Shown here piece by piece: positions 49,853-59,014 of a stretch of DNA of 59,157 nucleotides. The notes beneath the pieces are model-generated. The model saw only the letters and a program-made list of their open reading frames with translations, had not been told where the DNA came from and made no database searches. The stretch is from positions 1-59,157 of the forward strand of contig NZ_JAAXMM010000021.1 in NCBI RefSeq assembly GCF_012276985.1. Reading direction: 5' to 3'. How positions within the stretch are numbered: the stretch's first letter is position 1; the number at the start of each line of letters is the position of its first letter. The position numbers and the translations under genes are program-made. The DNA comes from Agrobacterium sp. a22-2. Lineage in GTDB: Bacteria > Pseudomonadota > Alphaproteobacteria > Rhizobiales > Rhizobiaceae.

Positions 49853-51835
49853 TCAGCCCCTGGCCTTGCTCCTGCTGCTCAGGGCGTTGAACAGGCGGTC
49901 GGCGATGATGCCGATGAAGGCGATGGCAAGGCCGGCGACAATGCCGCGACCTGCATCGGCCTTGGACAGCGCAATGAAGACTTCCTGACCGAGATCGCGG
50001 GTGCCGATCATCGCGCAGATGATGATCATGGCCAGCGCCATCAGGATGGTCTGGTTGATGCCGAGCATGATTTCCGGCAGGGCCAGCGGCAATTGCACGC
50101 GCCAGAATGTCTGCCTCCTGGTGCAACCGGAGACCAACGCCGCCTCGATCAGCGAGGGCGGGACCTGCCTTATGCCGTGATTGGTGTAGCGGATCGCCGG
50201 CACGATGGCGAAGGAGACGGTGGCGATCATCGCCGTGACATCCCCGACCCGAAACAGCATGACCACCGGCATGATGAAGCAGAAGGACGGCAGGACCTGC
50301 AACGTGTCGATGACGGGCGTGATGAAGCGGTTGAACCGCTCGCTCCTGGAGGCGAGCAGGCCGAGCGGCACGCCGATCAGGCAGGCGATGAAGGCGGAAA
50401 TGCCGCAGAGATAGACCGTCGACATGGTCTTTTCCCAAAGGCCGGTGACCGCGCAGAACAGCGTCAGCAGCACGACCGTGACCGAGAGCCTTGGCCCCCC
50501 GAGCTGGTAGCCGGCAAGGCCGAGCAGCAGGACGGCACCCATCCAGGGAACGTTCTCGCAGAGTGCGCGCACGGGATTGAGCACGTAGAGGATGAGGGTG
50601 ACCCGAAACACTTCGATGACGTCGAACAGGTTGATCGTCGCCCAGTCGAGTGCTGCCTTCCAGAGCGGCGCGGTGCTGAGCGTCATGGATTTCGGCAGCT
50701 GCGTGAAGGCCGGCACCCAGACGCTGACGACGGTGGTGACGACCATGATGACAATGGCCAGCGTCAAGTTGGGATAGCGGCGCCAGAACGGGCCGGTCTC
50801 ATCCGTCTCGGCACTCGTCTTCGCCTGGCGCGCGGCAATCGCCTGGCTGAGTCGGTCGAGCGCGATGGCGAGTGCGACGATCGCCAGACCCGCCTCCATG
50901 GCCTCGCCGACCTTCAGCGCCCGCAGCGCCAGGAGGACGTCGTAGCCGAGACCGCCGGCGCCGATCATCGAAGCGATGATGACCATGTTGAGGGCCAGCA
51001 TGATCACCTGGTTGACGCCGACCATCAGCGTCGGACGGGCGGACGGAATGAGGACGCGCCACAGTTTCTGCTGTCTGGTGCAGCCGGCCATCTCGCTGAA
51101 ATCAGCAATTTCGGACGGCACGCGCGATAGGCCGAGAATGGTGGCGCGCACCATCGGCGGCGTTGCGAAGATGGCGGTGGCGATCATCGCCGAAACCGGG
51201 CTGTTGCCGAACAGCAGCAACATCGGGATCAGATAGGCAAAGGTCGGGATCGTCTGCATCAGGTCGAGCGCCGGCGAGATCACCAGCCTGTCCAGCCAGG
51301 GCCGGCGCCAGGCGGCAATGCCGAGCAGCAGGCCGGTCAAAATGCAGAACGGCACCGCGATCGAGATCAGCCCGAGGGTGAGCATGGCGCTCGTCCACTT
51401 GCCGAACAGGGCGATATAGACGAAGCAACCGCCGACGATCAGGGCCAGCTTGTCGCCGCCGAAAGCGCGACCTGCGAGATAGGCAGAAGCGCATATGCCG
51501 AGCCAGGACAGGCGCGGCAGGGTGATCGCCTCGGGCCCATGGCCGAACTTGAAATTCTTGGCAAACAGATCGAGCGCAAATTCGAGCGGCACACCCAGCG
51601 TGGCGGTGATGAGGCGGGTGAAGCTGCTGATATTGGTCTTCAGCCACTTCATGAGGGCCGAGACCCAATCGGCGGCCGGGATGACGGCATCGGCTGGATA
51701 TCGGACCGCGAAGGAAAGCGTGTCGCGCAACAGGAAAAGCACCAGGACTGCGGCCAGTGCCGCGGCCCAGATGGCCGGCCATGTCGGGATGGGACGGCCG
51801 TCGGTTGCGCGTGTCTCAGAGGCGAGCAGCGCCAT
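49853..51835 (-). CDS. tmoW: TMAO/quaternary-amine ABC transporter, fused double permease
   Basis: A roughly 660-residue membrane protein with two ProW-like permease halves: about 60-330 and 350-655. Each has the EAA-like loop near a G-x-x-x-x-x-x-P motif (SEMAGCTRQQKLWRVLIPSARPTLM and AALVSGCTRRQTFWRVQLPLALPEIM). Its partners are ProV-like and OpuAC-like proteins next to tdm, which identify it as the trimethylamine N-oxide importer TmoXVW of marine and soil bacteria. ATG 51835 is preferred, with GGGGAGG at proper distance; 51841 is too close. Confidence 0.85.
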   Translation of the reverse strand: MALLASETRATDGRPIPTWPAIWAAALAAVLVLFLLRDTLSFAVRYPADAVIPAADWVSALMKWLKTNISSFTRLITATLGVPLEFALDLFAKNFKFGHGPEAITLPRLSWLGICASAYLAGRAFGGDKLALIVGGCFVYIALFGKWTSAMLTLGLISIAVPFCILTGLLLGIAAWRRPWLDRLVISPALDLMQTIPTFAYLIPMLLLFGNSPVSAMIATAIFATPPMVRATILGLSRVPSEIADFSEMAGCTRQQKLWRVLIPSARPTLMVGVNQVIMLALNMVIIASMIGAGGLGYDVLLALRALKVGEAMEAGLAIVALAIALDRLSQAIAARQAKTSAETDETGPFWRRYPNLTLAIVIMVVTTVVSVWVPAFTQLPKSMTLSTAPLWKAALDWATINLFDVIEVFRVTLILYVLNPVRALCENVPWMGAVLLLGLAGYQLGGPRLSVTVVLLTLFCAVTGLWEKTMSTVYLCGISAFIACLIGVPLGLLASRSERFNRFITPVIDTLQVLPSFCFIMPVVMLFRVGDVTAMIATVSFAIVPAIRYTNHGIRQVPPSLIEAALVSGCTRRQTFWRVQLPLALPEIMLGINQTILMALAMIIICAMIGTRDLGQEVFIALSKADAGRGIVAGLAIAFIGIIADRLFNALSSRSKARG

Positions 51836-52919
51836 GGCCATCCTCCCCGGATTCCAGACCCGCCAGCAGGCTGATCACGGATTTCGGCGTTACTTCGCCC
51901 AGCAACGATCCATCGGCATCGGTGACCGCAAACGGCTTGCCGGACCGCACGATCTGAGGGGCAAATGTCGAGATGCGGGCGCCGGGCAGGACGCTGCCGC
52001 CATGATTACCGGTGGTTGGCGCCTGCATCAGGCTGCGGGCCGAGACCACCTTGGCGCGCTGCACATCGCGGGTGAATTCGGCCACGTAGTCGGTGGCCGG
52101 ATGGATCACCAGTTCCTCGGGCGTGCCGATCTGGATGACCTGGCCGTCCTTCATGATGGCAACGCGATCGGCCAGCCGGATTGCCTCGTCGAAATCATGG
52201 GTGATGAAGACGATGGTCTTGTTGAGCACCGATTGCAGGCGCATCAGTTCGTCCTGCATTTCCCGGCGGATCAGCGGATCGAGCGCCGAGAAGGGCTCGT
52301 CGAGAAACCAGATTTCAGGCTTGGTGGCGAGGCTGCGGGCAATGCCGACGCGCTGCTGCTGGCCGCCCGACAGTTCCCGCGGATAGAAATGCTCGCGGCC
52401 GTTGAGGCCCACCAGTTCGATCACCTCACGGGCGCGCTTTTCGCGCTCCGCCTTGCCCATGCCCTGGATGCTCAAGGGAAAGGCGATGTTTTCCAGCACG
52501 TTGAGATGCGGCAGCAGGGCGAAGTTCTGGAACACCATGCCCATGCGGTGGCGCCTGAGCTCGATCAGCTCGGCGTCCGAGATCTTGAGCAGGTCCTTGC
52601 CCTCGAATTCCACCTTGCCGAAGGTCGGCTCGATCAGCCGCGACATGCAGCGCACCAGCGTCGACTTGCCCGAGCCTGAAAGCCCCATGATGATGAAGAT
52701 CTCACCCTGGCGGATTTCCAGGTCGACACTGCGAACCGCCCCCACAAGACCGGCCTTGGCCAGATCTTCGGCGCTGGCCCGTCCATCGCGGGTTTCGATG
52801 AAGTGTTGCGCGTCGTTGCCGAACACTTTCCAGACGTTGCGGCAGGCCAGCTTGATCGGCCGTTGGTCACGTGTCACGCCGAGAGGCGTTGCGACGCTGG
52901 CATCAGCAATACTGTTCAT
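51816..52919 (-). CDS. tmoV: TMAO ABC transporter ATPase with CBS domain
   Basis: A 368-residue ProV/OpuAA-type ATPase. Walker A GLSGSGKSTLVR, signature LSGGQQQRVGIARSL, Walker B IWFLDEPFSALDP, and a C-terminal CBS-like sensor (about 300-365, GKPFAVTDADGSLLGEVTP) typical of osmolyte importers. ATG 52919 has GAGGAA upstream. The stop overlaps the tmoW start. It is the second gene of tmoX-tmoV-tmoW. Confidence 0.88.
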   Translation of the reverse strand: MNSIADASVATPLGVTRDQRPIKLACRNVWKVFGNDAQHFIETRDGRASAEDLAKAGLVGAVRSVDLEIRQGEIFIIMGLSGSGKSTLVRCMSRLIEPTFGKVEFEGKDLLKISDAELIELRRHRMGMVFQNFALLPHLNVLENIAFPLSIQGMGKAEREKRAREVIELVGLNGREHFYPRELSGGQQQRVGIARSLATKPEIWFLDEPFSALDPLIRREMQDELMRLQSVLNKTIVFITHDFDEAIRLADRVAIMKDGQVIQIGTPEELVIHPATDYVAEFTRDVQRAKVVSARSLMQAPTTGNHGGSVLPGARISTFAPQIVRSGKPFAVTDADGSLLGEVTPKSVISLLAGLESGEDGHGAARL

Positions 52920-52999
52920 GCGTATTCCTCGAAACCGTTGCTCACCAAGGCGGCCCCGGACCTCTCGGACCGGAGCCGGCACCGTTTCAGACGGGAAGC

Positions 53000-53974
53000 C
53001 TATTCGGCCCAGGCCTTCCAGGTCGCTTCATTGGCAGCGATCCATTCGGCCGCGACATCTTCCGGCGCCTTGCCGTCGAGGTCGATCTCGCCGCTCATCT
53101 TGTTGAGCACCTCGGTTTCGATGGTGTAGGCCTTAGCGATCTTGTAGGCGACGGGCCATTTTTCCTTCATGCCCGCCCAGGAATATTTGAAGATATCGCC
53201 ATGCGGCTTGCCGCAGTCATATTTGGCATCGGGGTTCGAGCCCCATTTCGGATCGGTGTAGCATTCCTTGGTATATTCCGGGAATTCGACCCATTCACCC
53301 TTGTATTTGGCCGGTGCCCAGTGAGGCGAGTAGACCCAGAGCATGATCGGCGCCTCGCGCTGGTAGGCGGAGTCGAGTTCGGCGAACATCGCCGCGTCGG
53401 TGCCGGCATGGATGACGGTGAACGGCAGGCCCAGTGACACGACACGTTCGTCGTCAAAACCTTCCCAGGTGACCGGGCCGCCGAGGTAACGGCCCTTGGG
53501 CGCGGTCTCGGCCGTCGAGAAGGCTTCAGCGCAGGCCGGCGCCTTCAGGGCCTCCCAATTGGGCAGGCCGGGGCATTTGGCCTTCATATATTCGGGAAAC
53601 CACCATTCTTCCTTGGCCTTGGGGCCGAGGGGGCCGAGGTTTTCGGTCTCCTTGGTGGCGTCGGACGCCGCCATCGCCTCGCCGGCTGTCGTTGCCCAGA
53701 ACTCCATGCCGATCGTCAGGTCGCCCGTGGTGAGGCCCGTCGTGAGGCTCGAGAGATAGTCGGCCGTTGGATATTCCACGGTGTAGCCGAGCTTTTCGAG
53801 AATGCCGCCATAGATCTTGGCATTGAGGTTGACGCTGGTCCAATCGAACAGTGCGATCTTGATCGGATCGTTGGATTCCGGCGCTTGCGCGAAAGCAAGG
53901 GGCGCCAGGAAGGATGCCGCCGCCAGAGCGACGACCCCGGAGCCCACTTTCGAAAGCAGTCTGCTTCTCACCAT
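53000..53974 (-). CDS. tmoX: TMAO-binding periplasmic protein
   Basis: A 324-residue OpuAC-family binding protein. Signal peptide about 1-29 (VVALAAASFLAPLAFA). Ligand residues are expected to be aromatic: FDWTSV, MEFWATTAG, EEWWFPEYM, WEGFDDE and MLWVYSPHWAPA provide Trp and Tyr for a quaternary-amine cage. Adjacent tdm and tmm make TMAO the best ligand; glycine betaine or choline is the alternative. ATG 53974 with GGGAGAA upstream. First gene of the transporter operon; divergent from tdm. Confidence 0.85.
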   Translation of the reverse strand: MVRSRLLSKVGSGVVALAAASFLAPLAFAQAPESNDPIKIALFDWTSVNLNAKIYGGILEKLGYTVEYPTADYLSSLTTGLTTGDLTIGMEFWATTAGEAMAASDATKETENLGPLGPKAKEEWWFPEYMKAKCPGLPNWEALKAPACAEAFSTAETAPKGRYLGGPVTWEGFDDERVVSLGLPFTVIHAGTDAAMFAELDSAYQREAPIMLWVYSPHWAPAKYKGEWVEFPEYTKECYTDPKWGSNPDAKYDCGKPHGDIFKYSWAGMKEKWPVAYKIAKAYTIETEVLNKMSGEIDLDGKAPEDVAAEWIAANEATWKAWAE

Positions 53975-54462
53975 GCTAAATTCTCCCGTTAACTGCTGAA
54001 ATTCCCCGAATTTTTCGTTGGACGACGTGATGCGTCCATATCGCTGTGCATAGCCTTGCGATCTCGTCGGTACCGCATGGGCACGCATAGTCACACGCTA
54101 CTGGAGACGCGGAGGCATCATTGACGCAATGGGACCCGCAGGCCCCGAAAGCGCCCCTGTTCTTTCGTCAGAAGAATACTATTACACTCCCAGTAACATT
54201 CCACAACGCCGAAAACGGCGAAAAGGGCAGATTTCGCCCTGATTTGACGGGCTTCGACGACGGCCGTTCCATTTTGCCGCAATGATCGGCGGGTTGCTTT
54301 TGAGAGGGCAGCAGATGCCTCGTCCTTGGGCAATTCGATCCTGATCGTGATAGTGACGGGAAATAAATATTCCTATCGGTTGATAGTTGAGGTTTGCGAG
54401 GGAGCGGCCGGATGGTATAGGTTTACCCGACTGGACGACGTTTCGGGCGCATGGAGGCTCCG
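53975..54462. other. Divergent promoter region between tmoX and tdm
   Basis: Nearly 490 bases. An AT-rich patch at 54340-54400 lies 60-120 bases before tdm. It should hold both promoters. I could not identify a confident operator, and no gene is seen. Confidence 0.45.
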
Positions 54463-56844
54463 ATGCCGATACTGCAAAAAGATCCCGGAGGGCTTCCTGC
54501 CGGCTTGCTGCCACCGCCGCCGAGCCGGATCCTTCGGCCCGGAATGCCCACCCTGCCCGCGGGACTAGAGCGTTACCGCGTGAGAGGCGGCGGTTCGGTG
54601 GTTGTCCGCGTCAGTGCGGGCGATCGTATCACGGTTACCGATACCGAAGGCCGGCAAGCGGCAGAGGTGAGCTTTGTCGATCCAGACGGCCGGTTCGCGG
54701 CCCATGGGCTGGGGACCGCCTTTACCAATCAGGCGGACGGACTGAAGGCCATCCTGTCCACGCCAGACGACAGTGCGGCGCGAACGCTTGCCGCGCTGAA
54801 GCGCCGCGGCGTCGATCTGGCTGAGGCCGGCGCCTTGCGGCTGTTCGGCACGCAATCGATGCCCGGCAGCCGGGCGGATCTGACCATCACCAGCGATGGC
54901 CTGTTGATCGTGGCGGCTCCCGGCGAAGCCATGGAGCCGGGCAACCAGGATACGGCGACGCCGATCGAACTCAGGGTGCAGCGGGTAAGCCTCCAACGGT
55001 CCTACGAGCAGACGCTGCCGGAGCCGATGGCGGATTCGCTGCAGGAAATCCGGGTGCGGGCAGCCACGGCCACGGCCTATTTCGTTCGCGCCGGAGAGTT
55101 CATTCAGATCATCGATGTGTCCGGCCGGCAGTGTACCGATTTCCAGGCGTTTTCCGCCCGCAAGGTCGACAAGGGACTGGATCTCGCGCTCGATTCGACG
55201 GTCACCCGCACATTGCTCGGCCGCAGCTACCCGACCCCCGGCCTACCATCGAAGGCGTTCGACCGGGATTTCGAGCCACTGATGGAGATCGTCCAGGACA
55301 CGGTGGGTCGTCACGACGCGTTCGCGACGGCCTGCAATTCCCGCTATTACGACGACATGGGTTATCCCGGCCATGTGAATTGCACGGACAATTTCAACGC
55401 CGTGCTGAAACCCTACGGCATCCCGCCGCGCAAGGGCTGGGAAGCGATCAACTATTTCTACAACACCCATATCGATCACAACAACCAGCTCTATCTGGAT
55501 GAGCCATGGTCGCGTCCCGGCGACTATGTGCTGATGCGGGCGATGACCGATCTGGTCTGCGTTTCCTCGTCGTGCCCGGACGATATCGATGCGGCAAATG
55601 CCTGGAATCCCACGGATATCCATGTCCGGACCTATTCCGGTCAAGAAAAATTCTCAAGAGCGGTGGCCTACCGAATGACCCCAGATGCCGATGCCGAGCT
55701 GACCCGCGAGACGGCCTTCCATGCGCGACTGTCGCAGATGACGCGCGATTTCGTCGAATATCGCGGCTACTGGCTGCCGAACAGTTTTGCGGATACCGGC
55801 CCGACCGAGGAGTACTGGGCCTGTCGCGAGGCGGCGGTTCTGATCGATCTGTCACCACTGCGCAAGTTCGAGGTGACCGGACCGGACGCCGAGGCGCTGC
55901 TGCAATATTGCCTGACCCGCGACGTGCGCAAGCTCTCCACCGGCCAGGTCGTCTATTCGGCGATGTGCTACGAGCATGGCGGCATGATCGACGACGGCAC
56001 GCTGTTCAAGCTGGGCGACACCAATTACCGCTGGATCGGCGGCGACGACCAGAGCGGCATCTGGCTGCGCGAGCAAGCCGAAAAGATGGGCTATCAGGCC
56101 TGGGTGCGCTCCTCGACCGATCAGATGCACAATATCGCCATCCAGGGGCCGAAGAGCCGGGAGGTTCTGAAAGACATCATCTGGACGCCGGCCAAGCAGG
56201 CGTCGGTCGCCGATCTCGAATGGTTCCGGTTTTCGGTCGGGCGCATCGGTGATTTCAACGGCGCGCCGATCGTCGTGTCGCGCACCGGCTATACCGGCGA
56301 ACTCGGCTATGAGATCTTCTGCCACCCGAAGGATGCCAACGCGGTGTTCGACGCGGTGTGGGAAGCGGGCAAACCGCACGGACTGAAGCCCATGGGCCTT
56401 GCCGCCCTCGACATGGTGCGCATCGAAGCCGGCCTGATCTTCGCCAATTACGAGTTCACCGACCAGACCGATCCGTTCGAGGCGGGCATCGGCTTTACCG
56501 TGCCGCTGAAATCGAAGGGCGACGACTTCATCGGCCGCGATGCGCTGATCCGGCGCAAGAACACTCCGCGCCAGGTTCTGGTCGGCCTCGACATCGACGG
56601 CAACGACGCCGTCGGCCATGGCGACTGCATCCATATCGGCCGGGCGCAGGTGGGTGTCGTGACCAGCGCCACACGCTCGCCGATCCTCAAGAAGTCGATC
56701 GCCTTGGCGCGGGTCGATACCCTCTATGCGGCTCCCGGAACGCAAGTCGAAATCGGCAAGCTCGACGGCCAGCAGAAACGGCTGCCGGCCGTGGTCGTTG
56801 CGCTCTCCCATTACGATCCGGGCAAGACGAGGCCGCGGTCGTAA
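54463..56844 (+). CDS. tdm: Trimethylamine N-oxide demethylase (Tdm)
   Basis: Splits TMAO to dimethylamine and formaldehyde. The 793-residue protein has two parts as in Methylocella and Ruegeria Tdm. The N-terminal DUF1989-type metal domain (about 20-390) has SGRQCTDFQAF, DDMGYPGHVNCTDNFN and VCVSSSCPDD with zinc-ligand Cys. The C-terminal GcvT-like tetrahydrofolate domain (about 430-790) has FEVTGPDAEALLQY, GGMIDDGTLFKL, SRTGYTGELGYEIF and AALDMVRIEAG, which handles the released formaldehyde. ATG 54463 has GGAGG at good distance; ATG 54451 is also in frame. Confidence 0.93.
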   Translation: MPILQKDPGGLPAGLLPPPPSRILRPGMPTLPAGLERYRVRGGGSVVVRVSAGDRITVTDTEGRQAAEVSFVDPDGRFAAHGLGTAFTNQADGLKAILSTPDDSAARTLAALKRRGVDLAEAGALRLFGTQSMPGSRADLTITSDGLLIVAAPGEAMEPGNQDTATPIELRVQRVSLQRSYEQTLPEPMADSLQEIRVRAATATAYFVRAGEFIQIIDVSGRQCTDFQAFSARKVDKGLDLALDSTVTRTLLGRSYPTPGLPSKAFDRDFEPLMEIVQDTVGRHDAFATACNSRYYDDMGYPGHVNCTDNFNAVLKPYGIPPRKGWEAINYFYNTHIDHNNQLYLDEPWSRPGDYVLMRAMTDLVCVSSSCPDDIDAANAWNPTDIHVRTYSGQEKFSRAVAYRMTPDADAELTRETAFHARLSQMTRDFVEYRGYWLPNSFADTGPTEEYWACREAAVLIDLSPLRKFEVTGPDAEALLQYCLTRDVRKLSTGQVVYSAMCYEHGGMIDDGTLFKLGDTNYRWIGGDDQSGIWLREQAEKMGYQAWVRSSTDQMHNIAIQGPKSREVLKDIIWTPAKQASVADLEWFRFSVGRIGDFNGAPIVVSRTGYTGELGYEIFCHPKDANAVFDAVWEAGKPHGLKPMGLAALDMVRIEAGLIFANYEFTDQTDPFEAGIGFTVPLKSKGDDFIGRDALIRRKNTPRQVLVGLDIDGNDAVGHGDCIHIGRAQVGVVTSATRSPILKKSIALARVDTLYAAPGTQVEIGKLDGQQKRLPAVVVALSHYDPGKTRPRS

Positions 56845-56857
56845 TTGTACGCCCTGT

Positions 56858-57283
56858 CTAACAGCGGATGACTTCGAGATAGCCTGACACGGACATTTCC
56901 CGCATGGCATCGTCGCGGGTGATGATCGCCATCTTGCGCACGCGGGCCGTCGCGATCAGATAACAATCGCCCGGATCCCGGTGTCCGGTGGCCGCGACGA
57001 CATTTGCGGCCTCCACCGCTGTCCTTTGATTGATGGGAGCGATTGTAGCCGAGGTGACGCGTAGTGCCGCGCGAAACCAATCGCTCGCAAGCATATCGCC
57101 AAGGCCCGGAGCGTTTCGTGTCTTGCGTGCAGCCAGTGCGATCTCCCACGCGGTGATCGGCGAAACAGTGAGATTGCCGTCACGCTGGCCTCTGCCTATG
57201 GCGATCAGGGCGTCCGTTGCAAGTTGCTCTGTTCCGCTGACCAGCCAATACAGCGCATGGGTGTCGAGCAGGGCGCCGGACAA
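56858..57283 (-). CDS. PIN-domain VapC-type toxin
   Basis: A 141-residue ribonuclease of the PIN fold. The first acidic residue is D7 in LLDTHALYWLV, then E47 in SPITAWEIALAARK, D101-D104 region in HRDPGDCYLIATA, and D122-D123 in ITRDDAM. This type usually cuts tRNA or rRNA. It follows the antitoxin by a few bases and lies between tdm and tmm. The stop is 14 bases from the tdm stop. Confidence 0.83.
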   Translation of the reverse strand: MSGALLDTHALYWLVSGTEQLATDALIAIGRGQRDGNLTVSPITAWEIALAARKTRNAPGLGDMLASDWFRAALRVTSATIAPINQRTAVEAANVVAATGHRDPGDCYLIATARVRKMAIITRDDAMREMSVSGYLEVIRC

Positions 57284-57287
57284 ACTG

Positions 57288-57467
57288 TCAGACCTTGCTC
57301 TGGCGCTTGCTTTTCAGAACCTGATCAGCGATCGGCTTGGTGAGATCGATCGTTTTCTCCAACTGGAACCGCTCGTTTTTCAACGCGCCGAGACCCTTCA
57401 CCGTGACAAACTGTCCGGTCTCGTCATCGCGAATAACAACAGTGGAATGTGCCGATGCCTTGTCCAT
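57288..57467 (-). CDS. Antitoxin-like small protein of the PIN toxin pair
   Basis: A 59-residue protein (MDKASAHSTVVIRDDETGQFVTV...) ending in a Lys-rich tail. Residues 9-22 have a strand-turn pattern, DDETGQFVT, seen in short rhizobial antitoxins before PIN toxins. ATG 57467 is chosen; the frame is open a little further. Four bases separate the stop from the toxin start. Confidence 0.6.
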   Translation of the reverse strand: MDKASAHSTVVIRDDETGQFVTVKGLGALKNERFQLEKTIDLTKPIADQVLKSKRQSKV

Positions 57468-57520
57468 AATGCATTTTAGCACACACTGCGGCTTGGGGCC
57501 ATACGAATGCGAAGGCCGGA

Positions 57521-57554
57521 GACACCACCCGCAACCCAAGTTACAGGTGGTGTC
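57521..57554. terminator. Stem-loop after tmm
   Basis: GACACCACC / GGTGGTGTC, a perfect 9-bp stem with a 16-base loop, 52 bases after the tmm stop and just ahead of the antitoxin start. It likely ends the tmm transcript. Confidence 0.5.
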
Positions 57555-57605
57555 GTCATTTCACTTCCAAACGACCATGGCGCTTTCAAAGACGGCTGGC
57601 CGTCT

Positions 57606-58943
57606 TCAATTCTTCAAATAGGTCTCCATGGAATCGTCGAGTTCCTCCAGCCAGGGCGTATGGTGCTTCGGCGAGAGGGTGCCGGTCATCAGCGAGCGGT
57701 AGGCATTGTTGCGGAAGCCCATGATGTCTTCGGCCTTGTGGTGTTCCCATTCCATGAAGGTCTTGTTGGTGGCCTCGATGTCGAAGCTCGGATAATCCGT
57801 CGCATCGATCAGTTCCTGGACATAGTCGCCCTGGAACCAGATCATCTGCTCGGCATCCTCGAGCGTTTCCTCGCGGGCCCGCCACTTGTCGAAATCGGCC
57901 TGGAGCTCGGCTTGCGGCGGCAGGGCGATGCGGCCGAGGATGATGTCGCGCACATACCAGGCCTGGGCGTCGAACATGTTGAAGGTGTAGAACTGGTCCT
58001 GCATGCCGATGTAGAACAGTTTCGGGTTCTTCTCGAACTGCACGCCCTTGTAGAGCATGTCGGCCCACATGCGGTTGGCCGTGACCAGCCGCAGGCTGTC
58101 GGGCAGGAACGGGAAATAATGCTGGTAGCCGGTGCACAGGATGATGGCATCGACTTCCTTGGTGGTGCCGTCCTTGAAAAAAGCCGTCTTGCCCTCGACC
58201 TTTGTGAGCAGCGGCCGTTCCTCGAAACGTTCCGGCCAGTTGAAACCCATCGGCTTGGAGCGATAGGAGGTTGTGACGGATTTGGCGCCGTATTTCCAGC
58301 ACTGCGAACCGATGTCCTCGGCCGAATAGGAGCGGCCGACCAGCAGCACATCCTTGTCCTTGAATTCCAGGGCATCGCGGAAGTCGTGGGCATGCAGGAC
58401 ACGGCCGCCGAAACTTTCGAAGCCCTGAAAGTAAGGCACCTGCGGCGTGGAGAAGTGGCCGCTGCAGACCACGACATAATCGAACTCCTCGTCATAGACG
58501 ATGTCCTTGATCCGGTCGTGGGCGCGCACGGTGAATTTCTGCGTCGCCTCGTCGAAATCGACCATGCGCACGGGCGTGTTGAACCGCACCCACTTCTTCA
58601 CGTCGGCCTTCTCGACCCGGCCCTTGATATAGTCCCAGAGCACGGCGCGCGGCGGGTAGGAGGCGATCGGCTTGCCGAAATGTTCCTCGAAAGTGTAGTC
58701 GGCAAATTCGAGGCATTCCTTCGGGCCGTTCGACCAGAGATAACGATACATGCTGCCGTGGACCGGTTCGCCGAACTCGTCGAGGCCGGTGCGCCAGGTA
58801 TAGTTCCACAGGCCGCCCCAATCGGCCTGCTTCTCGAAGCAGACGACTTCCGGGATCTCGGCGCCCTTTTGGGCCGCCGACTGGAAGGCCCGCAATTGCG
58901 CCGTTCCCGATGGTCCGGCGCCGATGACTGCAACTCTGGTCAT
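57606..58943 (-). CDS. tmm: Trimethylamine monooxygenase (Tmm)
   Basis: FAD- and NADPH-dependent oxidation of trimethylamine to TMAO. The 445-residue protein is a bacterial flavin monooxygenase: FAD loop VIGAGPSGTA (8-15), the group motif FEKQADWGGLWNYTWRTG, NADPH loop VLLVGRSYSAEDIGSQ, and YHxYFPFLPD-like QHYFPFLPDSL. Tmm-specific stretches include HGSMYRYLWSNGPKECLEFADYTF. ATG 58943 follows GAGGGAAC; the longer in-frame start lacks such a site. It converges on tdm with a toxin-antitoxin pair between, unlike the usual co-oriented arrangement. Confidence 0.94.
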   Translation of the reverse strand: MTRVAVIGAGPSGTAQLRAFQSAAQKGAEIPEVVCFEKQADWGGLWNYTWRTGLDEFGEPVHGSMYRYLWSNGPKECLEFADYTFEEHFGKPIASYPPRAVLWDYIKGRVEKADVKKWVRFNTPVRMVDFDEATQKFTVRAHDRIKDIVYDEEFDYVVVCSGHFSTPQVPYFQGFESFGGRVLHAHDFRDALEFKDKDVLLVGRSYSAEDIGSQCWKYGAKSVTTSYRSKPMGFNWPERFEERPLLTKVEGKTAFFKDGTTKEVDAIILCTGYQHYFPFLPDSLRLVTANRMWADMLYKGVQFEKNPKLFYIGMQDQFYTFNMFDAQAWYVRDIILGRIALPPQAELQADFDKWRAREETLEDAEQMIWFQGDYVQELIDATDYPSFDIEATNKTFMEWEHHKAEDIMGFRNNAYRSLMTGTLSPKHHTPWLEELDDSMETYLKN

Positions 58944-59014
58944 GTCTTGTTCCCTCATTTCTTGTTGTATCGTCACATGCCGGGGGACGGTTCCTCACCC
59001 TCGTCAGAAGGCCC

